Positions 1 to 8,358 of a stretch of DNA of 36,010 nucleotides are shown piece after piece. The stretch is taken from contig NZ_WUEK01000020.1 of assembly GCF_009823805.1 (NCBI RefSeq), positions 1-36,010 of the forward strand. The letters run 5' to 3'. Origin of the DNA: Nocardioides flavescens. GTDB taxonomy: Bacteria > Actinomycetota > Actinomycetes > Propionibacteriales > Nocardioidaceae. Below the pieces are notes generated by a model that did not search any database, had not been told where the DNA came from, and was given only the letters and a program-made list of their open reading frames with translations. Every line of letters starts with the position of its first letter. Positions within the stretch are counted from its first letter, which is position 1. Both the position numbers and the translations under genes were made by a program.

Positions 1-1
1 G

Positions 2-964
2 GAACGGGCGGCCCACGACGACCGCGTCGGCGAGCCCGGTCTCGAGGAGGGCCTCGACCGACTCGAGCGAGGTCACGTCACCGAAGCCGTCGTTGAGCAG
101 GACGCTGCCCCCGAAGCGCTGGCGCAGGTCGGCGACCAGGTCGCGCAGCGGCTCGAGCGGGCTGGCGAGCAGGCTGAGGTAGGCCAGGCCGAGCGGCGCG
201 ATGCCGTCGACGACGGCGCGGTAGGTCTCGACGAGGTCGTCGGAGCCGATCTCCTCGCCGATGCCGTTGAACTGGTGGCCGGGGGAGAGGCGGATGCCGA
301 CCTTGTCGGCGCCGATGGCCTCGGCGACGCCCTTCGCCACCTCCACGACGAGCGAGGCGCGGGCCTGCGGCGAGCCGCCCCAGCGGTCGTCGCGGGTGTT
401 GACGGTCGGGTCGAGGAACTGGTGCAGCAGGTAGCCGTTGGCGGCGTGGATCTCGACCCCGTCGAGACCGGCCTCGACCGCCTTGCGCGCGGCCGCGGCG
501 TACTCGTCGACCAGCGCGGCGACCTCGTCGGTCGTCAGCGCGCGGGGGACGTCGTGGGGCTTCGAGCCGTCGGCGGTGACCATCTCGCCCGGCGCCTGCA
601 CGTCGCTCGCGCCGATGGTCTCGACGCCGTCCTTGTTGTCGGTGTGCGCGATGCGCCCGGCGTGCATCAGCTGGGCGACGATGCGCCCGCAGCCGTCGTG
701 GACGCGGTCGGCGACCAGGCGCCAGCCGGCGACCTGCTCGTCGGTGTAGAGACCGGGGACGTTCAGGTAGCCCTGGCCGACCTGGCTCGGGGCGATGCCC
801 TCGGTGATGATCAGGCCCGCGCCGGCGCGCTGGGCGTAGTAGGTGGCGTTGAGCTCGGTCGGAGCGTGACCTGCCCCCGCCCGGTTGCGGGTCAGGGGCG
901 CCATCACGAAGGACTGGGGCAGCTCCCACGAGCCGATCGTGACGGGTTCGAACGCGCGCGACAT
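2..964 (-). CDS. Old yellow enzyme family NADH:flavin oxidoreductase (partial, C-terminus off the left edge)
   Basis: FMN-dependent ene-reductase/NADH:flavin oxidoreductase of the old yellow enzyme family, expected to be cytosolic and to reduce activated C=C bonds or related electrophiles with NAD(P)H. The ATG start at 964 opens with MSRAFEPVTIG, followed by the typical N-terminal strand VMAPLTRNRA (about 20-29). The family signature HAANGYLLHQF lies at about 173-183 and is followed by a DPTVNTRDDRWGG segment. Near the left edge NDGFG and a VVVGRPF segment mark the FMN-phosphate side of the TIM barrel. About 321 codons are visible and the stop lies outside the window, so the protein probably reaches the usual 350-370 residues. 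It is divergent from the secreted-protein gene, and a palindromic operator candidate lies just upstream. The exact substrate cannot be told. Confidence 0.9.
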   Translation of the reverse strand, partial: MSRAFEPVTIGSWELPQSFVMAPLTRNRAGAGHAPTELNATYYAQRAGAGLIITEGIAPSQVGQGYLNVPGLYTDEQVAGWRLVADRVHDGCGRIVAQLMHAGRIAHTDNKDGVETIGASDVQAPGEMVTADGSKPHDVPRALTTDEVAALVDEYAAAARKAVEAGLDGVEIHAANGYLLHQFLDPTVNTRDDRWGGSPQARASLVVEVAKGVAEAIGADKVGIRLSPGHQFNGIGEEIGSDDLVETYRAVVDGIAPLGLAYLSLLASPLEPLRDLVADLRQRFGGSVLLNDGFGDVTSLESVEALLETGLADAVVVGRPF

Positions 965-990
965 GTGTCTACCTCACTGAGATCGGTGAA

Positions 991-1005
991 ATCTGTACTA
1001 CAGAT
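991..1005. promoter_or_regulatory. Palindromic operator candidate upstream of the OYE gene
   Basis: A perfect 6-3-6 inverted repeat, ATCTGT-ACT-ACAGAT, lies 27 bases upstream of the oxidoreductase start and is flanked by direct copies of GATCGGT (981-987 and 1003-1009). The size and position fit a TetR- or MarR-type repressor site. No regulator gene is visible in the window, so this is an inference from symmetry alone. Confidence 0.4.
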
Positions 1006-1090
1006 CGGTACCCCCGTGGCTCGCCGGGTCACACGTCGCGCCGGCGAGGGGAGCCTCACGACCCCTGCGGGGAATACGGCGCGGACCGAG

Positions 1091-1103
1091 GAGGTCCGAC
1101 CTC
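1091..1103. repeat. Short perfect inverted repeat in the 964-1164 intergenic region
   Basis: GAGGTC-C-GACCTC is a perfect 6-1-6 palindrome about 60 bases before the secreted-protein start. It could be an operator half of the divergent intergenic region or part of a leader hairpin. Nothing else assigns it a role. Confidence 0.25.
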
Positions 1104-1113
1104 GTGAGAGCTC

Positions 1114-1140
1114 TCTCATGCGCGTCTCACCGGCGCCTCA
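1114..1140 (+). promoter_or_regulatory. Putative OmpR-type response-regulator site: 11-bp-phased direct repeats
   Basis: TCTCA (1114), TCTCA (1125) and CCTCA (1136) are spaced exactly 11 bases apart, immediately upstream of the secreted-protein gene. Direct repeats with 11-bp phasing are typical of OmpR/PhoB-family winged-helix regulators. The same YCTCA pair with 11-bp spacing occurs on the minus strand upstream of the two-component operon (4171-4186). That suggests the neighbouring response regulator controls both units. Confidence 0.4.
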
Positions 1141-1163
1141 CCACGGGTGGACAGGGTGAGGTC

Positions 1164-1571
1164 ATGACGCTTTCGACGAGCTCGACCCTCGCAGCCCTGT
1201 CCACCGCGGCCGTCCTGGCCGCCTCCACCCTCGCACTCGGGGGCACCGCCGCCGCGAGCGACGACGACCGTGGGGTCGAGCGCACCGGCTCCTGCTCGGG
1301 CTCGGCCCGCTGGGAGCTCAAGGCCCACGAGGACGACGGCGGCATCGAGGTGGAGGGCGAGGTGGACAGCGACCGCACCGGTGAGGCGTGGAGCTGGCGC
1401 CTGGTGCAGAACGGCGTCCGCGTCGACCGCGGCACCGCGACCACTGCCGGTCGCTCGGGCTCCTTCGACGTCGAGCGCCGGGTCGCCGACCGCGCGGGCA
1501 CCGACTCCTTCACCTTCCGGGCGAAGAACAAGACCACGGGCGAGGTCTGCAAGACCACCCTTGCCTTCTGA
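1164..1571 (+). CDS. Small secreted protein with two cysteines
   Basis: This 135-residue protein is predicted to be exported. The N-terminus has a hydrophobic stretch of small residues (about 6-31) ending in GTAAAS, a plausible signal-peptidase I site near 31/32. The mature part is short, acidic and rich in beta-prone alternation. It has only two cysteines, C44 near the mature N-terminus and C129 near the C-terminus, which could form one disulfide. I do not recognise a named family. The ATG at 1164 is chosen because it starts the signal peptide and follows the G-rich stretch AGGGTGAGG; the in-frame start at 1104 would add a non-conserved, arginine-containing tail before the signal. The gene converges on the response regulator across a strong hairpin and has 11-bp direct repeats upstream, so it may be a target of that two-component system. 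Confidence 0.75.
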   Translation: MTLSTSSTLAALSTAAVLAASTLALGGTAAASDDDRGVERTGSCSGSARWELKAHEDDGGIEVEGEVDSDRTGEAWSWRLVQNGVRVDRGTATTAGRSGSFDVERRVADRAGTDSFTFRAKNKTTGEVCKTTLAF

Positions 1572-1597
1572 CCCCCACCGTCACGACCTCCACCGTC

Positions 1598-1631
1598 ACG
1601 ACCCCGGCCGGCACCCGCCGGCCGGGGTCGT
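1598..1631. terminator. Bidirectional hairpin terminator candidate
   Basis: A perfect 15-bp GC-rich stem (left arm ACGACCCCGGCCGGC) with a 4-base loop ACCC sits between the convergent secreted-protein gene and the response-regulator gene. It lacks a U-tract on either side, as is common for actinobacterial terminators. Confidence 0.7.
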
Positions 1632-1637
1632 CGTGCG

Positions 1638-2309
1638 TCAGCTGGCGAAGCGGTAGCCCATGCCGCGAACCGTGGTGATCGCTCCGGCGCCGAACTTCTT
1701 GCGCAGGTAGCCGACGTAGACGTCGACGACGTTGGAGCCGGGGTCGAAGTCGAAGCCCCACACCTGGTCGAGGAGCTGCTCGCGCGAGAGCACCTGGCCG
1801 GCGTTGAGCATGAGGGTCTCGGCGAGGGCGAACTCGCGGGCCGACAGCTCGACGTCCCGACCGCCGGCGCTGGCGCGGCGGGTGCGCAGGTCGAGCCGCA
1901 CCCCGCCGGCCTCGAGCGCGTCGCGGCTCGTGGCGGAGCCCGCGGACTCGGCGGAGCGCAGCCGGAGCCGGATCCGGGCCAGCAGCTCGGCGAAGCGGAA
2001 CGGCTTGGGGACGTAGTCGTCGGCCCCGCCCTCCAGCGCCGAGACGGTGTCGGAGACGGAGTCGCGCGCGGTGAGCACGATGACCGGCAGCCGCGAGCCC
2101 TGCGAGCGGAGCTGGTCGAGGACCTCGAAGCCGTCGAGGCCCGGCAGGCCGATGTCGAGCACCATGAGGTCGAAGTCGCCCGAGAGCGCGTGGTCGAGCC
2201 CGACGCGACCGTCACCGACGGTCGTGGCGCGGTGCCCGTCGGCGCTCAGTCCCTTGGCGACGAAGGAGGCGATGCGCTCCTCGTCCTCGACGATCAGGAT
2301 GCGGGCCAC
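1638..2309 (-). CDS. OmpR/PhoB-family response regulator
   Basis: Cytosolic DNA-binding response regulator of 223 residues. The receiver domain (1-115) carries the acidic pair D9/E10, the phospho-acceptor D52 in LMVLDIGLPG, the switch T80 and K102 in VPKPF. The C-terminal half (about 130-223) is a winged-helix effector with the typical ELSAREFALAETLMLNAGQVLSREQLLDQVWG and VVDVYVGYLRKK segments. It starts with GTG and overlaps the end of the histidine kinase gene by 16 bases, so the two are co-transcribed as membrane protein, kinase, regulator. The signal is unknown. The phased YCTCA repeats upstream of the operon and of the secreted protein are its most likely targets in this window. Confidence 0.93.
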   Translation of the reverse strand: MARILIVEDEERIASFVAKGLSADGHRATTVGDGRVGLDHALSGDFDLMVLDIGLPGLDGFEVLDQLRSQGSRLPVIVLTARDSVSDTVSALEGGADDYVPKPFRFAELLARIRLRLRSAESAGSATSRDALEAGGVRLDLRTRRASAGGRDVELSAREFALAETLMLNAGQVLSREQLLDQVWGFDFDPGSNVVDVYVGYLRKKFGAGAITTVRGMGYRFAS

Positions 2310-3784
2310 GGGTGGGTCTCCTCCACGGTCGGCAGACGTCGGGTGACACGGTCGGGCGGCTCGTGGGGTTCACCGGCGGGCACGGTGACGGTGAACCGCG
2401 CGCCGTGCGGGTGCTCGTGGGCGAGGTCGACCTCGCCGCCGTGGGCGTGGGCGATGGCGCGCACGATCGAGAGTCCGAGGCCGAACCCGCTGTCGGGCGC
2501 CTCGCCGCCGGGCGGCGCGTCGCCGCGACCGAACCGCTCGAAGACCAACTCGCGCTGCTCCGGCGCGACGCCCGGCCCGGTGTCACGCACCCACAGCCGT
2601 ACCCGCGTGCCGTCGTACGACGAGCCGAGGGCGATGGTGTCGGCAGGCGTCGTGTGGGTGACGGCGTTGTCGCACAGCTGCAGCAGCGCCTGGGTGAGCC
2701 GCTGCTCGTCGACCGCCACCACCGCACTGGCGGTCTCGTCGAGCGCCCAGCGGCGCTCGGCCAGGCCGCGGGCCTTGGCGAGCGTGTCGACGGTGAGGCC
2801 CGTCAGGTCGGTCGGGCGGGGGGTCACGAAGTCGGGCCGGTCGCTCTTGGCCAGCAGGATCAGGTCGCCGACCAGGCGGGACATCCGGTCGACCTCGTCG
2901 AGCAGCAGGTCGCGGGTCTCGGCGATCTCGCGCGGGTCGCCGACGTCGAGCAGCTCGAGGTGCCCGCGGAGCACGGTCAAGGGCGTCTTGAGCTCGTGGC
3001 CGGCGTCGTCGAGGAAGCGGCGCTGCCCGGTGAAGGCGGCCTCGAGCCGGTCGAGCATGCCGTTGAAGGTGCGAGTCAGGGCAGTGATGTCGTCGTTGCC
3101 CGTCTCGGGCAGGCGCTGCGACAGGTCGCTGTCGCCGATCGCCTCGGCCGTCGTGCGCATCCGGCGCAGCGGGCGCAGCAGCCGCCCGGACTGGGCTGCC
3201 GCGAACCCCGTGATGACGAGCAGCGCGAGCAGGGAGACCACGGCGTAGGTCTGGATGGTGCCGACCAGCCCCGCCCGTGCGTCGCCGTAGTAGGTGACGA
3301 CGAGCAGCGCGCCCGTCTGGTCGCCGCGCTGCACGGTCTGGGCGTGGACGATCAGCTCGTCGCGGGGGTCGTCGATCGTGGTCGACCCGTTGTCGTCGAC
3401 GATGCCGGCGACCTCGCGGCGGAAGACGTCCTTGGCGCCGGTGTAGCCCCCGAACGACGTGGCCTGCGGCTCGCCGTCGTACCAGATCACGAGCGCCTCG
3501 TCCTCGTCGGTGACCTGCCTGTCCAAGAAGGCCCGGAGCAGCTCACCGACCGTGGCGTACGCCGCGCCGTCGCGGGCCTGGAACTCCCGGAACTCGGCGA
3601 CGTTCTGGTCGACCTGGGCCGAGATCTGCTCCTCGATCCGCTCGTCCTCGATGAGGTAGACGATCAGACCCGCGGCGGTCAGGGCGAGGGCGGCGAGCAG
3701 CGCCACGGTCGCCGTGATGCGGACGCGGACCGAGACGCCCGAGCGGCGGGGCCCGGGCGCCGCGTCAGTCGTCGTCACCGCCAC
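2294..3784 (-). CDS. HAMP-domain sensor histidine kinase
   Basis: Membrane sensor kinase of 496 residues. One membrane segment is at about 21-45, then an extracytoplasmic region of about 130 residues with no recognised ligand fold, then a second membrane segment at about 178-200. After that come HAMP (about 201-255), the H-box FLDDAGHELKTPLT with phospho-acceptor H263, the N-box around N373 (LCDNAVTHT), the G1 box DTGPGV (401-406) and the G2 box GFGLGLSIV (433-441). This is a complete orthodox kinase. It starts with GTG inside the 3' end of the small membrane-protein gene (20-base overlap; GTG at 3778 is an alternative) and overlaps the regulator gene by 16 bases, so translation is probably coupled. 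The partner is the adjacent OmpR-type regulator. Confidence 0.93.
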   Translation of the reverse strand: MAVTTTDAAPGPRRSGVSVRVRITATVALLAALALTAAGLIVYLIEDERIEEQISAQVDQNVAEFREFQARDGAAYATVGELLRAFLDRQVTDEDEALVIWYDGEPQATSFGGYTGAKDVFRREVAGIVDDNGSTTIDDPRDELIVHAQTVQRGDQTGALLVVTYYGDARAGLVGTIQTYAVVSLLALLVITGFAAAQSGRLLRPLRRMRTTAEAIGDSDLSQRLPETGNDDITALTRTFNGMLDRLEAAFTGQRRFLDDAGHELKTPLTVLRGHLELLDVGDPREIAETRDLLLDEVDRMSRLVGDLILLAKSDRPDFVTPRPTDLTGLTVDTLAKARGLAERRWALDETASAVVAVDEQRLTQALLQLCDNAVTHTTPADTIALGSSYDGTRVRLWVRDTGPGVAPEQRELVFERFGRGDAPPGGEAPDSGFGLGLSIVRAIAHAHGGEVDLAHEHPHGARFTVTVPAGEPHEPPDRVTRRLPTVEETHPWPAS

Positions 3785-4136
3785 CGTGGCCCGAGCTGTC
3801 GTCGTCCCGGTCGTCGTCGTCGCCTCCGCCGTGGCCTGAGCGGTCGTCCCCTCCGTGGCCGCCGCCGTGGTCGTCCCACTCCTCCGGCGACGGCTTCACC
3901 TCGGGGATGGAGTCGTCGCTGGAGTCGTCTGTCGGAACGGCGGTGGGCGTGGGGGTGGGCGTGGGCGTGGCGGTCGCGCTCTGCGACGGGGCGGTGGAGC
4001 TGCTCGTCTCGTCGATGACGATGGTCTGGCGGGGCTCGGGCTGGTCGGCCGCGGACGCGACGAGGTTGCCGACCACGAACGCGCCCAGCGGGAGCACGAG
4101 GGCGAGGGCGGCGAAGACCTTCCAGAAGCGGCGCAT
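3765..4136 (-). CDS. Small single-pass membrane protein with a His/Gly/Asp-rich tail, first gene of the two-component operon
   Basis: This 123-residue protein starts MRRFWKVFAAL. It has one N-terminal hydrophobic segment (about 5-28) that could be a signal anchor or signal peptide, a Ser/Thr/Pro-rich stretch containing a (TP)n run, and an acidic C-terminus with repeated GHGGGDDD-type blocks, ending in DDD. The tail resembles divalent-metal-binding low-complexity sequence. I know no named family. The ATG at 4136 is preferred, although an in-frame ATG at 4157 (MGEDGGV) is possible. It is the first gene of the operon and overlaps the kinase start by 20 bases, so a role as an accessory sensor or ligand-binding partner of the kinase is an inference from position. 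Confidence 0.7.
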   Translation of the reverse strand: MRRFWKVFAALALVLPLGAFVVGNLVASAADQPEPRQTIVIDETSSSTAPSQSATATPTPTPTPTAVPTDDSSDDSIPEVKPSPEEWDDHGGGHGGDDRSGHGGGDDDDRDDDSSGHGGGDDD

Positions 4137-4170
4137 GACGCCACCATCCTCGCCCATCGTGGGGCGAGCG

Positions 4171-4200
4171 TGAGATCTCGATGAGGAGGTTCTCATCGAG
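4171..4200 (-). promoter_or_regulatory. Putative autoregulatory site of the two-component operon
   Basis: A perfect inverted repeat, CTCGATGAG-N6-CTCATCGAG (4177-4200), overlaps two YCTCA direct repeats on the minus strand (CCTCA at 4186-4182 and TCTCA at 4175-4171) spaced 11 bases apart. It lies 35-65 bases upstream of the small membrane-protein start, between the divergent operon and the acyl-CoA synthetase. The repeats match those before the secreted-protein gene. Confidence 0.4.
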
Positions 4201-4288
4201 TTGCGGCTCGTCCGACGGGGCTGACGTCGCAACCCGGCGACAACCCCCACCTCCTAGGGTGTGACCACCCGCACCCGCAGGAGGTCTC

Positions 4289-5848
<1,560 letters not shown>

Positions 5849-5877
5849 CGCGGGCGGGTCAGGCCCCCGTCGTTCAG

Positions 5878-5929
5878 TCGACAGTCGAACTTCCCGGTCA
5901 CCTGGTGACCCCGGAAGTTCGACAGTCGA
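5878..5929. repeat. Palindromic repeat P1 (nested hairpin)
   Basis: Nearly perfect palindrome: outer arms CGAC(A/T)GTCGAACTTCC and inner GGTCACC-T-GGTGACC. It is almost identical to P3 at 6019-6072. It lies just after the acyl-CoA synthetase stop, between convergent genes, and may act as a terminator or be a small mobile palindrome. Confidence 0.75.
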
Positions 5930-5950
5930 TGCCCGCTACGACCCGGCCCC

Positions 5951-5997
5951 GTCTGTGCAACTTCCTGGTCGTCAGGTGACTCGGAAGTTGCACAGAC
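5951..5997. repeat. Palindromic repeat P2
   Basis: Perfect 15-bp arms (GTCTGTGCAACTTCC and its complement) enclose a 17-base centre containing GTCAGGTGAC. It shares the AACTTCC...GGAAGTT core with P1 and P3 but has different outer sequence, so it is a related subtype. Confidence 0.7.
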
Positions 5998-6018
5998 CGC
6001 CGACCCGGCCGCCGTCCG

Positions 6019-6072
6019 GTCGACAGTCGAACTTCCCGGTCACCTGGTGACCCCGGAAGTTCGACTGTCGAC
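6019..6072. repeat. Palindromic repeat P3 (nested hairpin)
   Basis: Perfect 18-bp outer arms (GTCGACAGTCGAACTTCC and its complement) flank the inner palindrome GGTCACC-T-GGTGACC. This is the best-preserved of the three copies between 5849 and 6082. It ends 10 bases before the stop of the convergent alcohol dehydrogenase gene. Confidence 0.75.
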
Positions 6073-6082
6073 GCAGCGAGCC

Positions 6083-7129
6083 TCAGCCCAGCGTGCTGGC
6101 GTCGATGACGGCGCGGTAGCGCACGTCGCCGTCGACGACCTTGTCGTAGTACTCGTCGACCTGGTCGGCGGAGATGACCTCGACGGTGGCGGCGATGTCG
6201 TGCTCGGCGCAGAAGTCGAGCATCTCCTGGGTCTCGGCGAGGCCGCCGACCATCGAGCCGGCCATGGCGCGGCGCATGGTGAGCAGGGAGAACGCCGAGG
6301 CCTCCAGCTTGTCGCTGGGCGCACCGAGGTTGACCATCGTGCCGCCGCGGCCGAGCAGGCCGAGGAAGGCGTCGATGTCGACCCCGTCGCCGACGGTGTT
6401 GAGGATGAGGTCGAAGGTGGCGCGGTGCGGCTTGGTCGCGGCCTTGTCCTCGGTCGCGACGTAGTCGTCGGCGCCGAACTCGAGGCCGTCGTCCTTCTTG
6501 GCGTCGGTGCGGCTCAGCACCACGACCTCGGCGCCCATCGCCGAGGCGATCTTGACCGCGACGTGACCGAGGCCGCCCATGCCGATGACCCCGACCTTGG
6601 TGCCCGGGCCGGCGCCGTAGCGCTTGAGGGGGGAGTACGTCGTGATGCCGGCGCACAGCAGCGGCGTGGTCGCCGCGAGGTCGACACCGTCCGGCACCTT
6701 GACGACGAAGTGGTCGCGCACGACGACCTCGCCGCTGTAGCCGCCCTGGGTGACCTCGCCGTCGTAGCCCTTGCTGGAGTAGGTCTGCACGACGCCGCGC
6801 TCGCAGAACATCTCCTCGCCGTCCTTGCAGGCCTCGCACTCGAGGCAGGAGTCGACGAAGCAGCCCACGCCGACGACGTCGCCGACCTGGTGGCGGGTGA
6901 CCTGGTCGCCGACCTCGACGACGGTGCCGACGATCTCGTGGCCGGGGGTCATCGGGAAGATGCCCTGGCCCCACTCGTCGCGGGCCTGGTGGATGTCGGA
7001 GTGGCAGATGCCGGCGAAGGCGATGTCGATGCGGACGTCGTCGGGACGCAGGTCGCGGCGCTCGATCTCGACCTTCTCGAAGGCGGCGCCGGCGCTCGAG
7101 ACGGACAGTGCGGGAACGGTCGTGGTCAT
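6083..7129 (-). CDS. Zinc-dependent NAD(P) alcohol dehydrogenase (cinnamyl/YahK-like MDR family)
   Basis: Medium-chain dehydrogenase/reductase of 348 residues that interconverts alcohols and aldehydes. Catalytic zinc ligands are C42 (GICHSD), H64/E65 (GHEIVG) and C159 (LLCAGIT). Structural zinc ligands are C95, C98, C101 and C109. The Rossmann motif GMGGLGH lies at about 183-189. The spacing of the PLLCAGITTYSPLKRYG segment and the GHVAVKIASAMGAEV helix match the YahK/AdhA-like branch, which reduces aldehydes with NADPH; cofactor choice is inferred from the family. The ATG at 7129 is chosen because the conserved N-terminus begins there. The gene diverges from the nif3-like gene with only 43 bases between starts and converges on the acyl-CoA synthetase across three palindromes. 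Confidence 0.9.
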   Translation of the reverse strand: MTTTVPALSVSSAGAAFEKVEIERRDLRPDDVRIDIAFAGICHSDIHQARDEWGQGIFPMTPGHEIVGTVVEVGDQVTRHQVGDVVGVGCFVDSCLECEACKDGEEMFCERGVVQTYSSKGYDGEVTQGGYSGEVVVRDHFVVKVPDGVDLAATTPLLCAGITTYSPLKRYGAGPGTKVGVIGMGGLGHVAVKIASAMGAEVVVLSRTDAKKDDGLEFGADDYVATEDKAATKPHRATFDLILNTVGDGVDIDAFLGLLGRGGTMVNLGAPSDKLEASAFSLLTMRRAMAGSMVGGLAETQEMLDFCAEHDIAATVEVISADQVDEYYDKVVDGDVRYRAVIDASTLG

Positions 7130-7160
7130 GGTTGAACCGGTAACCACCCGGGCGCCTCGG

Positions 7161-7166
7161 TAGCCT
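7161..7166 (+). promoter_or_regulatory. -10 box of a probable leaderless promoter for the nif3-like gene
   Basis: TAGCCT ends six bases before the GTG start at 7173, and no Shine-Dalgarno sequence is present between them. A TANNNT box at this distance is the usual layout of leaderless actinobacterial transcripts that begin at the start codon. Confidence 0.45.
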
Positions 7167-7172
7167 CTCGGC

Positions 7173-8318
7173 GTGCCCACGCTGAGCGAGCTCGTCGACC
7201 TGCTGCACGGCTGGTACCCCCCGGCCACCGCCGACTCCTGGGACGCCGTCGGCCTGGTCGCGGGCGACCCGGACCAGCACGTCGACAAGGTGCTGTTCGC
7301 CGTCGACCCGACCGAGTCGGTGGCCCGCGAGGCGGCCGAGTGGGGGGCGCAGCTGCTCGTCGTGCACCACCCGCTGTTCCTCAAGGGCGTCCACGGCGTG
7401 GCGCGGACGACGCCGAAGGGCCGCACCCTCGGAGTGCTCCAGGACGCCGGCTGCGCGCTGCTCACCGCCCACACGAACGCAGACCAGGCGCGCCACGGGG
7501 TGAGCGAGGCGATGGCGCTCGCGCTCGGCCTGAGCGATCTGCGGCCGCTGCGCCCGGCCGCGGGCCCGGCGCTCGACAAGCTGACGACGTACGTCCCGGT
7601 GGCGGACGCCGAGGCGGTGCGCGCCACGCTGTCCGGTGCCGGCGCGGGGGCGATCGGCGACTACGACCACGCGTCGTTCTCGACGCCGGGGGAGGGCCGC
7701 TTCCGCCCGCTCGCGGGCGCGAAGCCGGTCATCGGCAGGGTGGGTGACCTCGAGGTCGTGGACGAGGTGCGCGTCGAGTGCGTGCTGCCGCGCCGGGCCC
7801 GCGCCCGGGTGGTGGCGGCGCTGCTGGACGCCCATCCCTACGAGGAGCCGGCGTACGACGTCACCGAGCTCGCCGACCCGGGCCTGGCCGCGGAGGGGAC
7901 CGGCCGGGTCGGCGAGGTGGAGCCCACGACCCTGCGCGGCTTCGCCGAGCGGGTCGCCTCGGCCCTGCCGGCCACGGCCCAGGGCGTGCGCGTCGGCGGC
8001 AACCTCGACCGCGAGGTGCGCCGGGTCGCGCTGTGCGGCGGGGCCGGCGACTTCCTGCTCGACGAGGTGCGACGCACCGACGCCGACGTCTATGTGACCA
8101 GTGACCTGCGTCACCACCCGGCGGCGGAGTTCCTCGAGCACGGGTCCGGGGGCGGCCCCGCACTGGTCGACGTGGCCCACTGGGCGGCGGAGTGGACGTG
8201 GCTGCCGGTGGTCGAGGCGCGGCTGCGGTCGGCGCTGAGCGGGTCGGGGATGGCGGGGGATACGGTGAGCACCCGCGTCAGCACTGTCGTCACCGACCCC
8301 TGGGTCGCACGGCTGTGA
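7173..8318 (+). CDS. Nif3-like dinuclear metal centre protein
   Basis: NIF3/YbgI/YqfO family protein of 381 residues with a conserved two-metal site and unknown physiological reaction. The N-terminal motif SWDAVGL (about 22-28), the LLVVHHP pair H65/H66, the HTNAD motif (H100, D104) and the C-terminal DLRHH...DVAHW...E region supply the metal ligands. About 375 residues is the length of the long Nif3 type, which has a PII-like domain inserted between the halves (about 130-260 here). The start is GTG 7173, with a leaderless promoter candidate just ahead. It is followed after 40 bases by the zinc-ribbon gene and then the RNase H/phosphatase fusion. This order matches Rv2230c-Rv2229c-Rv2228c of Mycobacterium tuberculosis, indicating a conserved actinobacterial block. 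Confidence 0.9.
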   Translation: MPTLSELVDLLHGWYPPATADSWDAVGLVAGDPDQHVDKVLFAVDPTESVAREAAEWGAQLLVVHHPLFLKGVHGVARTTPKGRTLGVLQDAGCALLTAHTNADQARHGVSEAMALALGLSDLRPLRPAAGPALDKLTTYVPVADAEAVRATLSGAGAGAIGDYDHASFSTPGEGRFRPLAGAKPVIGRVGDLEVVDEVRVECVLPRRARARVVAALLDAHPYEEPAYDVTELADPGLAAEGTGRVGEVEPTTLRGFAERVASALPATAQGVRVGGNLDREVRRVALCGGAGDFLLDEVRRTDADVYVTSDLRHHPAAEFLEHGSGGGPALVDVAHWAAEWTWLPVVEARLRSALSGSGMAGDTVSTRVSTVVTDPWVARL

Positions 8319-8358
8319 GACCGGGACAGATCGAGGTGCACGTGAACAGGAGACTCCG

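Noticed and set aside
2312..4018. A 568-codon open frame on the plus strand across the histidine kinase
   Set aside because: It is antisense to a complete kinase with all motifs; its translation is low-complexity Gly/Arg/Val-rich sequence without any family pattern. This is expected in very GC-rich DNA.
5878..6072. CRISPR array
   Set aside because: The three units are long palindromes with unequal spacing and unequal sequence, and no cas genes are nearby.
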